This document shows positions 19,550 through 28,975 of a stretch of DNA of 64,000 nt, in pieces. Under the pieces are notes generated by a model. It had not been told where the DNA came from. It searched no databases and worked only from the letters and a program-made list of their open reading frames with translations. Location: NCBI RefSeq assembly GCF_000153825.1, contig NZ_DS022299.1, positions 956,869-1,020,868 of the forward strand, written 5' to 3'. The DNA is from Synechococcus sp. RS9916 (GTDB lineage: Bacteria; Cyanobacteriota; Cyanobacteriia; PCC-6307; Cyanobiaceae). The position numbers and the translations under genes were made by a program. Each line of letters starts with the position of its first letter. The stretch's first letter is position 1.

Positions 19550-21046
19550 CTAAGCCAGGGCGTCCTGCCAGCGCTGGCTCAGGGCCGATGGAGCCTGACG
19601 ACCGACCAACCAAACGGCGTGGCGGGCCCGGCTCACCGCCACATAAACCAACTGACGGCGCAGGGCCAGATCCTGGGGCCAGAAGACGTCATCGGCCACA
19701 AACACCTCCCCGAAACTGCTGCCCTGACTGCGGTGCACGGTCAGCACGGCTGCAGGCCCGAGAGAGGCGAAGGCATCGCGAATCAGAAAAAAGCGGCGCC
19801 ACAGCGGGCGGCCATTGCGCTTGCCCGCATCACGGGCCTGGGTGCGCAGGCGCTGCAACACCCTGTCGAGCTGCTGGCGTGCCTCACTCCCCACCGGTGG
19901 CTGCAGCCGCAGCGTGAGCTCCAACTCACCACAACGCACCCGGGCATTGAGGGTGTCAATCACCGGTGTGCCCAGGCCACCCAGTGACAGCTGGCCGCCG
20001 CCATTGAGGTCGGCATCACTGAGGCCGAATTGGCTGAGGTCACAACGCTCTGGTGTGACGTCTTCCACCACCAGTTCCCGGTTCGAGCCCAGCACCAGAT
20101 CGGGTTCCTCCCCGGTTTCTGCCCCATCCCTGGAGGCGGGTGCCATCACCGCAGTGCGGGTGATCAGCACCTCACCAGGCAACACCGGCATCTGGTCGGC
20201 CATCTCACCATGAATCGCCCGGCGGGCATGGGGAACCAACTGCTCCAGACTGCGATTGGTCCAGCAAAGAATGCGGGCCGCATCGGGGTTATCGCAGACC
20301 GAAGCCTGTTTGAGCGCCTCCTGAGCACGCACGAGCCAGGCGGAGCGATCGAGACTGGCCACACTTCCCTGCGGCGTGGAGCACAGCGGCAGCAACGGCG
20401 GACGCTCACAGGCCAGGCTGCCTTCCCGCAGACAACTCGCCAGCTGCAGAACAGGCCCCTGATGTCGCACCACCTGCTGCAAACAGGCGGCGTTGGCGCG
20501 CTCCATTGCGAACACCGGACTGTCCGCCTCTCCAACAGGCGGAAGCTGCGCCGGATCCCCCACAAACACCAGACGGGTGCGGAAAGGGTGAGCGCATTGC
20601 AGAGCCACCTGCAAAAGGGAGCTGTCGACCATCGACGCTTCATCGATCAGCACCAGCCCCAGATGCTCCAGGGCCATGGCTGTCTGCTCGGTGGGCTCAC
20701 ACAACTCACGGTCGCCCTGGCGCTTGAGCTTGAGGCGCAGCAGGCGGTGAATCGTGGAGGGATACCAGGTGGGCTGCAAGCCTTCGAGATTGAGGGCCTG
20801 GCGCAAAACACCGACTGCTTTATGGGTGGGCGCCACCACGGTCCAGCACAGCCCGGTGGCCTCCACCATGCGCAACAGGCGCATCGACAGGAAGGTTTTG
20901 CCACTGCCGGCAAACCCGCTGAGCACAAAAGGGACCCCAGGGGAGCTGCTCTTCAGCCAGGCAGCGAAGGCATCGGCCGCCTCCCGCTGATCATCCGTGA
21001 GGTCTGCGGTGAGATCCCCGGGGAAGGGGGCTTCGGCGTCACTCAC
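19550..21046 (-). CDS. RecD-like ATP-dependent DNA helicase (SF1B)
   Basis: The 498-residue protein has helicase motif I FVLSGFAGSGKTFLSM, motif Ia VVAPTHKAVGVL, motif II VLIDEASMVDSSLL, motif III LVFVGDPAQLPPVGE, and the C-terminal UvrD_C_2-type motif LTVHRSQGSSFGEVFV with VYVAVSRARHAVWLV. This order matches RecD/RecD2-like SF1B 5'-3' helicases with an AAA_30 core, but the long N-terminal region of RecD2 is missing. A repair role is inferred. It starts with GTG and overlaps the PAP2 gene stop by GTGA, indicating translational coupling. Confidence 0.88.
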   Translation of the reverse strand: MSDAEAPFPGDLTADLTDDQREAADAFAAWLKSSSPGVPFVLSGFAGSGKTFLSMRLLRMVEATGLCWTVVAPTHKAVGVLRQALNLEGLQPTWYPSTIHRLLRLKLKRQGDRELCEPTEQTAMALEHLGLVLIDEASMVDSSLLQVALQCAHPFRTRLVFVGDPAQLPPVGEADSPVFAMERANAACLQQVVRHQGPVLQLASCLREGSLACERPPLLPLCSTPQGSVASLDRSAWLVRAQEALKQASVCDNPDAARILCWTNRSLEQLVPHARRAIHGEMADQMPVLPGEVLITRTAVMAPASRDGAETGEEPDLVLGSNRELVVEDVTPERCDLSQFGLSDADLNGGGQLSLGGLGTPVIDTLNARVRCGELELTLRLQPPVGSEARQQLDRVLQRLRTQARDAGKRNGRPLWRRFFLIRDAFASLGPAAVLTVHRSQGSSFGEVFVADDVFWPQDLALRRQLVYVAVSRARHAVWLVGRQAPSALSQRWQDALA

Positions 21047-21558
21047 CCGATTGCCTGACCGATGCGATGCGCCAGCTCCAGTGGAGATCCTGCCCAGGCC
21101 AGTCCGGGCAAAGCAATGGCTGGGCCCAGCAGGCTGCCCACCAGCACCTCAAGACGCGAGTGACCAAGAGTTTCCTTCAGGGGCTTGGCCGGGGTCTCCT
21201 CCCAAGCACTGTCGGGGAGGGCGTTGACGCGGGCTGCGGTGAAACCGGCAGCGCGGCGAATGCCGCTGGCGTCGTACATCACCACAAAGGCCACAGTGGC
21301 GGCCAAGGCAAACAACGGATCATTGAATCCGCATTGCCAGCCCACCCCTGCGGCTGTGCCGGTCACAAGGGCGGAATGGCTCGATGGCATCCCACCGGTT
21401 TCGATCAGAACGGCAGGCCGCCAGCGGCGATGCAGCACTAGTTCAATCAGCAGCTTGGACAACTGGGCCAAGCCGCAGGCGACCAAGCCCCAGGCGAGAA
21501 CCCCGTTATCCAGAAGCTGAGCGGCTGGAGAAAGGCTGGAGAACAAGACAGCGTGCAT
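21043..21558 (-). CDS. Divergent PAP2 family protein (DUF212)
   Basis: The 171-residue membrane protein has the family signature GGMPSSHSALVTGTAAGVG and VMYDASGIRRAAG, with later LGHSRLEVLVGSLLG. These match the divergent PAP2/acid phosphatase-vanadium superfamily DUF212 proteins found in cyanobacteria and plants. The ATG at 21558 follows the crtE stop by 2 nt; a TTG at 21567 would also be in frame. Being between crtE and a helicase, a prenyl-pyrophosphate phosphatase role is tempting but unproven. Confidence 0.85.
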   Translation of the reverse strand: MHAVLFSSLSPAAQLLDNGVLAWGLVACGLAQLSKLLIELVLHRRWRPAVLIETGGMPSSHSALVTGTAAGVGWQCGFNDPLFALAATVAFVVMYDASGIRRAAGFTAARVNALPDSAWEETPAKPLKETLGHSRLEVLVGSLLGPAIALPGLAWAGSPLELAHRIGQAIG

Positions 21559-21560
21559 GG

Positions 21561-22514
21561 TCAGCAATCACGCCCGATCACGTAATCCGCCAGGGCCAGG
21601 AGCGGTGCGGCCTGCACCGAACCACCTCCAACTGGCTTGAAAGCATCCAACGAGGTCTTGGCCTCCTGAATCAAGCCCTTGGCCCGCAGACGGGATTCCT
21701 CAAGACCCAGCAATTTGGGATAGGTGGTTTTGTCAGCGATCAAATCCTTACCGGCGGTTTTACCGAGCACATCGCTGCTGGCCGTGACATCAAGGATGTC
21801 GTCAACAATCTGGAAGGCCAAGCCGATCCCGCGGGCATAGGTGCGCAAGGAATCCAGTTGGGCCTCATCGGCACCGCCGATCAGGGCACCGGTGATCACG
21901 CAGGCCTTGAGCAGCGCACCGGTTTTGTGCAGGTGGATGTATTCGAGGGTGTCGAGATCGACATCCTTGCCCTCGCATTCCAGGTCGACCACCTGGCCGC
22001 CCACCAAGCCGGGGGCTCCCGCCACCAGCGACAGCTCGGCCACCACCTTGAGCAAACGCTCGGCAGGCACCCCTGGGCTGCGCAGCGACACCATCTCAAA
22101 GGCGCGGGTGAGCAGGGCATCGCCCGCCAGGATCGCCACAGCGTCGCCGTACACCTTGTGATTGGTGGGACGACCACGGCGCAGGTCGTCGTTGTCCATG
22201 GCCGGCAGATCATCGTGGATCAGCGACATGGTGTGGATCATCTCCAGAGCCACAGCGGTGGGCATGGCCAGAGCTGGATCCCCACCCGCCAGTTCACAGG
22301 CCGCCAGGCAGAGGATCGGTCGCAGTCGCTTGCCCCCTGCCAGCAGGGAGTAGCGCATCGCTTCTCGCAAGGACTCCGGACGCTCGGGACCAAGGGAGTC
22401 GTCTAACGCGGCCTCGACCAGCTGCTTCTGAGAGCCCAGGTAGGCCTTGAAATCAAAGGCTTGCTGATCACCCCCTGACCGGGCGCTCTCGGAACTGGTC
22501 GCCGCGGCGGTCAT
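21561..22514 (-). CDS. crtE: Geranylgeranyl diphosphate synthase
   Basis: Chain-elongating prenyltransferase making C20-PP for carotenoids, phytol and quinone side chains. The 317-residue protein has the first aspartate-rich motif [17 protein letters not shown], the second [10 protein letters not shown], the [11 protein letters not shown] start motif and [18 protein letters not shown]. The insertion after the first DD (DDLPAMDND) is typical of bacterial/plastid GGPP and FPP synthases. It is the first gene of a minus-strand run with the PAP2 protein and helicase. crtL, further along the window, uses downstream products of the pathway. Confidence 0.95.
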   Translation of the reverse strand: MTAAATSSESARSGGDQQAFDFKAYLGSQKQLVEAALDDSLGPERPESLREAMRYSLLAGGKRLRPILCLAACELAGGDPALAMPTAVALEMIHTMSLIHDDLPAMDNDDLRRGRPTNHKVYGDAVAILAGDALLTRAFEMVSLRSPGVPAERLLKVVAELSLVAGAPGLVGGQVVDLECEGKDVDLDTLEYIHLHKTGALLKACVITGALIGGADEAQLDSLRTYARGIGLAFQIVDDILDVTASSDVLGKTAGKDLIADKTTYPKLLGLEESRLRAKGLIQEAKTSLDAFKPVGGGSVQAAPLLALADYVIGRDC

Positions 22515-22611
22515 GGGGTGAGATCATGCTGGCGGGATTCTCTCAGGCCAAGGGGCCACTCAGCAGAGCTGGATACAGCTGGACATAGACCCTGCACCAC
22601 CGCCACGACAC

Positions 22612-23532
22612 TCAAACCACCAGATCCGCAAGACCGTGATCGATGCCATGGCGGCGGGACCAGGCCACCACTGTGTTCACCAGCAGCATGGTCACGGTCA
22701 TCGGACCCACCCCACCAGGCACGGGTGACAAGGCTAAGGCGATTTCACTGAGCTCCTCAGAGCGCACATCACCGCAGAGTTTGGCTTTGGTGCCCTCCGG
22801 AGCGTCGGCAGGAGGCGGCAGCCGATGGATACCCACATCCACCACCACCGCGCCAGGCGAGACGTGCTCGGCCCCGATCATGCGTGGTTTGCCCGCCGCC
22901 ACCACCAACACATCCGCCTGTCGCGTAACGGCCGCCAGGTCGGTAGTGCGGGAATGGGCAACCGTCACCGTGGCATTGGCGGCCTGAAGCATCAACGCCA
23001 TCGGCTGACCCACCAAGATGCTGCGACCCACCACCACAGCACGTTTGCCTTCCAACGAAAGCTGATGACGAGCAAGTAAGGCCATCACCCCCGCTGGTGT
23101 GCAACTGCGAGGGCCGGGCTCACCTTTGAGCAGGCGACCCAAGTTGAGGGTATGGAGACCGTCGGCATCCTTGTCCGGATCAATCGCTGCCAGCAACGGA
23201 CCCTCGTCGAGACCAGCCGGCAGGGGAAGCTGCAGCAGGATCCCATCCACACGGGAATCGGCATTGAGCGCCGCGATTGCATCGAGCACCTCCTGCTGGG
23301 TGCTGTCTTGGGGCAGATGGGATCCATAGCTGGCCACGCCGATGCGGGCGCAGGCCTTCTCTTTATTGGCCACGTACACACCACTGGCGGGGTCATCACC
23401 GACCCGCAGCACCGCAAGGCCGGGCGGACGGCCTGCCTGCGCCGTTCCGGCCGCAATCTCCTTGCTCAAACGCTCTTCCAGCTCTGCGGCGAGCTGTTTG
23501 CCATCCAGCCTCAAAGCCATTGCGTGCGACAT
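22612..23532 (-). CDS. folD: Bifunctional methylene-THF dehydrogenase/methenyl-THF cyclohydrolase
   Basis: FolD interconverts 5,10-methylene- and 10-formyl-THF for purine and formyl-Met supply. The 306-residue product shows [15 protein letters not shown] with the catalytic Lys, [29 protein letters not shown] (NADP loop) and [16 protein letters not shown]. The ATG at 23532 is preceded by a strong GGAGAG, which decides it over the ATG at 23520. It diverges from the pgpH-like gene; the starts are 58 nt apart. Confidence 0.96.
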   Translation of the reverse strand: MSHAMALRLDGKQLAAELEERLSKEIAAGTAQAGRPPGLAVLRVGDDPASGVYVANKEKACARIGVASYGSHLPQDSTQQEVLDAIAALNADSRVDGILLQLPLPAGLDEGPLLAAIDPDKDADGLHTLNLGRLLKGEPGPRSCTPAGVMALLARHQLSLEGKRAVVVGRSILVGQPMALMLQAANATVTVAHSRTTDLAAVTRQADVLVVAAGKPRMIGAEHVSPGAVVVDVGIHRLPPPADAPEGTKAKLCGDVRSEELSEIALALSPVPGGVGPMTVTMLLVNTVVAWSRRHGIDHGLADLVV

Positions 23533-23590
23533 CGCTCTCTCCAGCATGCCCGTCCGGTAGAGCTAGCGTTTGTGTTCAACGTCCGCCGCT

Positions 23591-25699
23591 GTGATTCGCT
23601 TCCAACGCCTACGCCGGCTTTGGCACAGCTGGCTTCGCAACGAATCGCCCCGACGGCCTGTGCTGCGCTGGCCGCCGGTGCTCAAAGCCGGCCTGCTGGT
23701 GGTCTGCCTGCTGGTGGCCCTGGTTTCGAGTTGGCCATGGCTAGCGGAGCCCAATCTCAGACCCGGCGTTCCAGCCCCCTTTGATGCGGTCGCCCCGAAG
23801 GACGCTCTGGTGGTGGACAGCGAAGCCCTCGAGCAGCGGCGCAGCAGCCTGGTGCCACGCACCTTTGTGCAGGTGATCGACCGCCAAGAAAGCCAGCGGC
23901 TGCGGGAGCGCCTCGAGCGGCAGCTATTGGAACTGCAACGGGTCGCCCGCAGCGATGCAGCGGATCGGGTGGGACCCGTGAATCTCAGCCCTGAAGAACA
24001 ACAGTGGCTGGCCCAACAAACGCCCCAGGCCACCACGGAGTGGCAGGCCGCGATCCGTGATGCGGCCAACCGCATGCTGAGCCAGGGGCTGGTGAACACC
24101 CTGGCGCTCGCCCAGCTTCGCGATGCGGCCTCCCTGCAACTCGACAACCTTGGGGATCCAGGAGACCCGGCCCGCAGCCTGGGCAGCAAGTTGCTGGCCA
24201 GCACGTTTCAAGGAACGAGCAACCTGCGCACCGATCCCGTGCTCAGTCAGCGCAAGATCGAGACGCTGATCACCAAACAGGGCATTCCCACCATTGAGGT
24301 GACCAAGGGCAGCCTGATCACCCGCAAAGGGGAACCGATCAGCCCCCAGGAATACGACGTGCTCGATTACTTCGGGCTTGTGAGCCGCAGCCCTCGGCTG
24401 GGCATCTGGGCCGCGCGTTTCACCGAAGCCTTAGCCGGTTGCGGGGTGCTGCTGCTGTTGATGCGCAGGGAACGGCCCTCCCTTGAGGCGTCCCATGGCT
24501 TACTCGCCCTGGGACTGTTGCTGCTGGTGCAGGGCAGCAAGATCTGGTTTGGCGCTGCCGTCAGCCCCCTGGCCGTGCTGGTGCCGCCAACACTGCTCTT
24601 GGCCCAGGGCTTGGGCACCAGCTGTGGCCTGGCTTGGCTCGCCATTGCCAGCCTGCTGTGGCCTCTACCGGTGAACGGTCTTGGCGAAGGACGGCTGATG
24701 ATCGCTGCGGCCATTGCGGTGGTGGCCGCCCTCCAGGCGGGCCGAGTGCGCAGTCGCGCCCAGTTGCTTCAGCTCACCGTGCTGCTGCCGCTCGGCGCCT
24801 TGCTGGCGGAGTGGTTGCTGCTGCGCAGCCAGATCAATGCCGGCAACAGCGCCTGGACACGCCTGGCCCCGGATGCGGGCGAGCTCGCCTCAGAAGCCCT
24901 GGTGATGGGGATTCTGCTGATGGTGGCGATCCTGTTGTTGCCGATCTTGGAGGGGTCGTTTGGCCTGCTGACCCGAGCCCGGTTGATGGAACTCGCCGAT
25001 CAGGAACGTCCCCTGCTGCGGCGGCTGTCGTCCGAGGCGCCCGGCACCTTTGAACACACCCTGATGATCTGCAGCCTGGCGGAAGAGGGAGCCCGGGCGA
25101 TCGGCGCAGATATCGATCTGATTCGCACCGGCTCGCTCTACCACGATGTGGGCAAACTCCATGCACCGGAATGGTTCATCGAGAATCAGGTGGGGGATAT
25201 CGAGAATCCGCATGACCGTCTGAATGACCCGTTCGCCAGTGCCGGCGTGCTCCAAGCCCACGTGGATGAGGGGCTGAAACTGGCCCGCCGCTATCGCCTG
25301 CCGCGTCCCCTGGCCGACTTCATCCCTGAGCACCAGGGCACCTTGAAGATGGGGTACTTCCTGCACAAGGCACGAGAAGCGGATCCCTCGATCGCCGAGA
25401 AGCGATTCCGCTACAAGGGTCCCCGCCCCCGCTGCAGGGAAACCGCAATCCTGATGTTGGCGGATGGCTGCGAAGCCGCCCTGCGCTCGCTGCCACCCGA
25501 CACCAGCGATGCCCAGGCCAAACAGACAGTGCGGCGCATTGTGGAGGCCCGCCAGCGAGACGGGCAGCTGCGCTTGAGCAGCCTGAGCCGAACCGAAGTG
25601 GAGCTGGTGATCCGCGCCTTCGTGCGGGTGTGGAGGCGGATGCGCCACCGCCGCATTCCTTACCCCATTCAGGCTTACAAGAAAGGATTCCCGGCCTAG
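23591..25699 (+). CDS. 7TM-HD family phosphohydrolase (PgpH-like c-di-AMP phosphodiesterase)
   Basis: The product has 702 residues from the GTG at 23591. One N-terminal membrane segment (about 32-53) is followed by an extracytoplasmic domain (about 55-275), then a 7-segment membrane region (about 280-465), then a cytoplasmic HD domain with FEHTLMICSLAEEGA, GSLYHDVGKLHAPEWF and RPLADFIPEHQGTLKMGYF. This is the 7TMR-HDED/HD architecture of Listeria PgpH, which degrades c-di-AMP. Cyanobacteria use c-di-AMP in osmotic and nocturnal regulation, so a similar job is likely. An earlier TTG at 23570 is possible. Its stop interlocks with that of the convergent rluA-type gene. Confidence 0.88.
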   Translation: MIRFQRLRRLWHSWLRNESPRRPVLRWPPVLKAGLLVVCLLVALVSSWPWLAEPNLRPGVPAPFDAVAPKDALVVDSEALEQRRSSLVPRTFVQVIDRQESQRLRERLERQLLELQRVARSDAADRVGPVNLSPEEQQWLAQQTPQATTEWQAAIRDAANRMLSQGLVNTLALAQLRDAASLQLDNLGDPGDPARSLGSKLLASTFQGTSNLRTDPVLSQRKIETLITKQGIPTIEVTKGSLITRKGEPISPQEYDVLDYFGLVSRSPRLGIWAARFTEALAGCGVLLLLMRRERPSLEASHGLLALGLLLLVQGSKIWFGAAVSPLAVLVPPTLLLAQGLGTSCGLAWLAIASLLWPLPVNGLGEGRLMIAAAIAVVAALQAGRVRSRAQLLQLTVLLPLGALLAEWLLLRSQINAGNSAWTRLAPDAGELASEALVMGILLMVAILLLPILEGSFGLLTRARLMELADQERPLLRRLSSEAPGTFEHTLMICSLAEEGARAIGADIDLIRTGSLYHDVGKLHAPEWFIENQVGDIENPHDRLNDPFASAGVLQAHVDEGLKLARRYRLPRPLADFIPEHQGTLKMGYFLHKAREADPSIAEKRFRYKGPRPRCRETAILMLADGCEAALRSLPPDTSDAQAKQTVRRIVEARQRDGQLRLSSLSRTEVELVIRAFVRVWRRMRHRRIPYPIQAYKKGFPA

Positions 25700-26328
25700 A
25701 AGGGCATGGCACTGCGGCAGCGCAAACGCTCCCCGGTGAACGGATGACGGAGGCTTAAGGCTGTGGCATGGAGATGCATGCGCCCTGTGGCCGACCGGCC
25801 TTGATCGGCGGCATAAATGGGATCCCCGAGGATTGGACAACCAAGCGACGCCAGATGGGCCCGGAGCTGGTGAGAGCGGCCCGTGAGCGGTTGCAACCAA
25901 ATCCGCCGTGACGATGCATCCCGCCCGGACAGACGCCAGCGGGTGCGGCAGGCACGGCCATCCGGATCGGCGCCGTAGCGAGGAGGGTGGCGCTGCAGGC
26001 GGGCCAGGGGTACGTCGATGCAACCACCAAGGCCAGGGGGAGGCGCGCAGACATCGGCGCCATAGAGCTTGTGCACCCGGCGGGCAGCAAACAGGGCGCT
26101 CAAAGCCCGCAGGGACTCAGGCGTACGGGCCAGCAGCAACACACCTGAGGTGTCTCGGTCGAGGCGATGCACCAGGGCAAGACCCGGCTCCTGCCGCTGC
26201 AGACGGGTAATCAGAGAATCCCTCAGTTCAGGTCCCAGGCCGGGCTGACTGAGGAGCCCTGCGGGCTTGTCCACCACCAGCAGCCAAGGATCTTGATGCA
26301 ACAGGGGCGGTGCATCGGAAGCCCGCAT
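25696..26328 (-). CDS. RluA-family pseudouridine synthase
   Basis: The 210-residue protein isomerises uridine in rRNA or tRNA. It has LLVVDKPAGLLSQPG, the catalytic motif ALVHRLDRDTSGVLLLA with Asp, LYGADVC..., and PLTGRSHQLRAHLASLGCPILGD. No S4 domain is present, so it is a short RluA-type enzyme; target site unknown. The TAA of the upstream membrane protein abuts its ATG. At the 3' end the two convergent stops share the four bases CTAG. Confidence 0.92.
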   Translation of the reverse strand: MRASDAPPLLHQDPWLLVVDKPAGLLSQPGLGPELRDSLITRLQRQEPGLALVHRLDRDTSGVLLLARTPESLRALSALFAARRVHKLYGADVCAPPPGLGGCIDVPLARLQRHPPRYGADPDGRACRTRWRLSGRDASSRRIWLQPLTGRSHQLRAHLASLGCPILGDPIYAADQGRSATGRMHLHATALSLRHPFTGERLRCRSAMPF

Positions 26329-26730
26329 TTAGAGAGGACCACCGCGGCGCAACTGGGGGCGACACCAGAACAGCAAGGCCAACAGGTTGAGAAGGGCCAA
26401 CAGCATCGACAGCCAGCCCATGGCAATGGCATCAGCACCCACCGCATGCAACGCAAAGCGGACGATCCCGTAGGGCAATGACGATGCCAGGGCCATCGAG
26501 AGGGCCACGATCGCCACAATGCCACCCCAACGACGCTCCGCCAGCAAGCCCGCCGCCGCCACGATCCCGACCACAGCAGCAGGCCAGGCCAGGGCAAAGG
26601 CCAGGCTGATGTTGGCCACCCGCAGGCTGGGCGTGAGGAAGGCAAACCACCCGATCACGGGAAGAGCCACCACATTGCCGATCAATCCCAGCCAGGTCAT
26701 CACCCAGTAGCCGCGCACGCTGGAATTCAT
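26329..26730 (-). CDS. Small integral membrane protein, 133 aa
   Basis: Four hydrophobic segments are visible: about 10-30 (TWLGLIGNVVALPVIGWFAF), 38-62, 66-90 and 98-120. The C-terminus is short and basic. No family motif was recognised. The stop codon directly abuts the ATG of the pseudouridine synthase gene, so the two are almost certainly co-transcribed; a shared function cannot be inferred. Codon use is like that of its neighbours. Confidence 0.75.
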   Translation of the reverse strand: MNSSVRGYWVMTWLGLIGNVVALPVIGWFAFLTPSLRVANISLAFALAWPAAVVGIVAAAGLLAERRWGGIVAIVALSMALASSLPYGIVRFALHAVGADAIAMGWLSMLLALLNLLALLFWCRPQLRRGGPL

Positions 26731-26782
26731 CGACAGCCGTCATGCATGAACCTGCTCACCGTAAGGGCGCAGCGCAGCTGCA

Positions 26783-27100
26783 TTAGGTCTGCTCGGCGTT
26801 GTCGTCGTCTTTCTCCTCAAGCAGGGTTTCCAACGTGGCCAGCAACAGGGTCAGCGCTTCCTCGTTGTTGAGAGGTGAAGCCTGCACGATGTCGAGCCAG
26901 CGGCGGCAATCGGCTTCGATCTGCTCAAACACCCCCCCGGCCTGCTGCAGCACCTCGATCACCTGAGCCGCTTCCTGCTCATCCAACTCAGCCCCCTCAT
27001 CCACCACATAGCGGCGGCCATCCACGCCCATATACGTGAGGCGACCATCGGCATCGAAGACAGGGCCTGTGAGTGGCGTGATCGGCTGCTGTTCCTCCAT
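26783..27100 (-). CDS. Acidic conserved hypothetical protein, 105 aa
   Basis: A soluble, strongly acidic protein begins MEEQQPITPLTGPVFDADGR. A small beta region (RLTYMGVDGRRYVVDEG) is followed by helices (EQEAAQVIEVLQQAGGVFEQI, NNEEALTLLLATLETLLEE) and a D/E-rich tail. No signal or membrane segment and no known motif. The start lies 11 nt after the stop of the upstream HEXXH protein gene, so the two probably form a unit. Confidence 0.7.
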   Translation of the reverse strand: MEEQQPITPLTGPVFDADGRLTYMGVDGRRYVVDEGAELDEQEAAQVIEVLQQAGGVFEQIEADCRRWLDIVQASPLNNEEALTLLLATLETLLEEKDDDNAEQT

Positions 27101-27111
27101 GCCTCCGCCTC

Positions 27112-27639
27112 CTAGGACGACTCAGCGCCGCTCAGGCGCTTGCCACAGAACCGCTGGAACAAGGCCTCCACCTGAGCCGGAGGAAGTGTCTGCACCAGCC
27201 GGGCTTCCACTTCATCGCGCTGCTGACTGCTGTGATACAGCCTCAGCTCCTTGAACAGGCGCGGAGCCCGCTGCCGCACCCGGGCGATGGCGCGATCCAT
27301 CTCACTGTCAATCAACAGCGGACCACCCCGGCAGTGCTGCATCACATGGGCTGCCTCGTGGGCCAGAACCCCCCAAACCTCAGCGGGATCATTGGGCAGG
27401 TTGTTGGCACAGATCAGAACGGCGTTGCGTTCGGAGTGGAATGCCCCGAGCAACGAACTGGGGCAATCACGGGCCACCAGCGTTGTCGTACCGGCGCGGC
27501 GCAGCACAGCCGCAAACGTGCCGATGCGATCCCAGGTTTCTGCCTTCAGGCCCGAGCCCGTCCCGGTCGCGGCGTCCGTCGCTGCAATCAAACCTGCGAT
27601 GAGGGCAGAGACCAGAACGCGAACCCGCACAGGATCCAA
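27112..27639 (-). CDS. Exported protein with HEXXH zinc-protease motif
   Basis: The 175-residue product starts MDPVRVRVLVSALIAGLIAAT, a signal peptide or membrane anchor. The mature part has ARDCPSSLLGAFHSERNAVLICANN, followed by WGVLAHEAAHVMQHCRGG: HEAAH fits the zincin HEXXH pattern. A downstream Glu in RQRAPRLFKELRLY or QRDEVEARLV might be the third ligand. Four cysteines suit a periplasmic protein. No named peptidase family was recognised. A 14-bp palindrome lies 12-25 nt upstream of the start. Confidence 0.72.
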   Translation of the reverse strand: MDPVRVRVLVSALIAGLIAATDAATGTGSGLKAETWDRIGTFAAVLRRAGTTTLVARDCPSSLLGAFHSERNAVLICANNLPNDPAEVWGVLAHEAAHVMQHCRGGPLLIDSEMDRAIARVRQRAPRLFKELRLYHSSQQRDEVEARLVQTLPPAQVEALFQRFCGKRLSGAESS

Positions 27640-27650
27640 ATCGCAGACCT

Positions 27651-27664
27651 AGTCCAATTGGACT
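27651..27664. promoter_or_regulatory. 14-bp perfect palindrome upstream of the HEXXH protein gene
   Basis: AGTCCAATTGGACT is its own reverse complement. Flanking GACCT (27646-27650) and AGGTC (27671-27675) add an outer, offset repeat. It sits 12 nt upstream of the 27639 start codon, where a repressor could block transcription or the structure could affect translation. Operator function is inference from symmetry and place. Confidence 0.35.
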
Positions 27665-27734
27665 CAGGCCAGGTCTTGTGGGTTCGTTTTGCACAGAAGT
27701 TCTCCGGTTTTCGCCGGTCGTTCTCTCGCCGGTC

Positions 27735-28049
27735 TCAGCCAGCAGCACCATCCGAGCCTGCGGCCCGAACGCTGGCCACCTTGTCGCGGAAGCTCTGCTG
27801 ACGATCGGTGCGGGTGTTCACCTTGAGGGTCGTGTAGACCCGCGGCGCCCCCAGCGCATGCACCGCTGCATGGCAGGCCTGCACGCAAGCGAAGACCGCG
27901 TCCCACTCACCCTCAATGGCCGTGCCATTGGGTCCAAGCTCATGGTCCAACCCAGCCGCCTCAATCTGCTGCTGGCAGGCCGCCACGTAGGGAGCCAAAG
28001 ACACCCCCACGCCAAGGGGCACCACGCAGAGATCAACACTCACCCACAT
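27735..28049 (-). CDS. MTH1187-family thiamine-binding protein (DUF77)
   Basis: The 104-residue protein starts MWVSVDLCVVPLGVGVSLAPYVAAC and has the two-strand, long-helix ferredoxin-like layout of the MTH1187/YkoF family: GPNGTAIEGEWDAVFACVQACHAAVHALGAPRV and a basic VNTRTDRQQSF segment. Members bind thiamine or its pyrimidine moiety, and may act in salvage or sequestration. The call rests on the LGPxGTxIEGE pattern plus length. It is followed at 95 nt by the HEXXH gene, separated by the palindrome. Confidence 0.78.
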   Translation of the reverse strand: MWVSVDLCVVPLGVGVSLAPYVAACQQQIEAAGLDHELGPNGTAIEGEWDAVFACVQACHAAVHALGAPRVYTTLKVNTRTDRQQSFRDKVASVRAAGSDGAAG

Positions 28050-28220
28050 CGCCGTTCATGCCACACAGCCACGGTCTAGCGGGTTAGCAGACCACTGAAC
28101 GGCGATCGAGGGGTTCGCCAAAGCCTCGGCCAGAAGCCCACAATGCGGGATGCTCTATTGCGTTGCATCGCGGCGTTACTGGCGCCAAAACGATGCTCAA
28201 CACACACAACGCCCAGAACA

Positions 28221-28661
28221 ATGGCCCACGCCAGGCTCCAGCAGGCCTTTGAACACTTGATGCAACGGGCCCCCTCCGCCCTATTCAAGAAAGCCCGCGC
28301 CCTCTATCTCTGCAAATACCCCCTCGATGGCCGCGATTGCAGCTCACCCCTGCGTCTATTCATCACAGAAGAGGCAGTCAAGGAAGACATCGTGACCGGC
28401 GGCAGCGAGGGTGAACGGCTGGCCACCGTGTCGATCAGACCCGTGGAGATGGCCCTGGTGCATTGGCAACAAGCGCAACCTGCCACCGAGGAGCAGATCA
28501 AGACGTACTTCCAAGAGCAATGGGATCTGGAGGTGCCAACCCTGACCCCTTTGCAGCAGAGCTGGTTTCGCGAGGGCGGACACCAGAGCCGCTTCGCAGC
28601 TCCTGATGGACTGATCTGGCTGCGCAGTTCACCCATGCCGGAAGGAAGTCACCAAGCGTGA
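28221..28661 (+). CDS. Conserved hypothetical protein, 146 aa
   Basis: The product begins MAHARLQQAFEHLMQRAPSALFKKAR at the ATG at 28221; an ATG at 28143 would add 26 residues of poor composition. Later segments are KYPLDGRDCSSPLRLFITEEAVKEDIV, VSIRPVEMALVHWQQAQPATEEQIKTYF and LTPLQQSWFREGGHQSRF. It is soluble with no recognised motif. The predicted mixed alpha/beta content and Trp-rich C-terminus suggest a folded protein. No operon partner is obvious. Confidence 0.62.
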   Translation: MAHARLQQAFEHLMQRAPSALFKKARALYLCKYPLDGRDCSSPLRLFITEEAVKEDIVTGGSEGERLATVSIRPVEMALVHWQQAQPATEEQIKTYFQEQWDLEVPTLTPLQQSWFREGGHQSRFAAPDGLIWLRSSPMPEGSHQA

Positions 28662-28746
28662 TTGCAGCCTGAAGGAAAACAAACGATCTGAAAGAGCGTT
28701 GCAAGTGCTGTCGCTATCGAAAGAGTGAACCTGCTTTCCGACGGTG

Positions 28747-28959
28747 ATGCGGATGACGACAAATTCCCGCGAACGGTTTGTACTCCGTTGCCCGCGCGCC
28801 GGCACTTACCTGTGCATCACTGGGCAGGACGAACGCATTGATTCAGTCAATTCCGCCGATCATGCCTGGGCTTTTCACAGCCATGAAGGGGCTTTGACCC
28901 ACGCCCTGTGGATCGGTCAGATCATGGGGGAAATCCCGGATGTAGTGATGTTGCGCTGA
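28747..28959 (+). CDS. Small conserved hypothetical protein, 70 aa
   Basis: Starts MRMTTNSRERFVLRCPRAGTYL (GTG at 28744 or ATG at 28747). The rest, RIDSVNSADHAWAFHSHEGALTHALWIGQ, resembles a small compact alpha/beta domain. No signal, membrane segment or named domain. Small stand-alone proteins of this kind are common between core genes in picocyanobacteria, and this patch to 29.9 kb is a cluster of them. Confidence 0.55.
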   Translation: MRMTTNSRERFVLRCPRAGTYLCITGQDERIDSVNSADHAWAFHSHEGALTHALWIGQIMGEIPDVVMLR

Positions 28960-28975
28960 GCGCAAAGGGCTGCAA

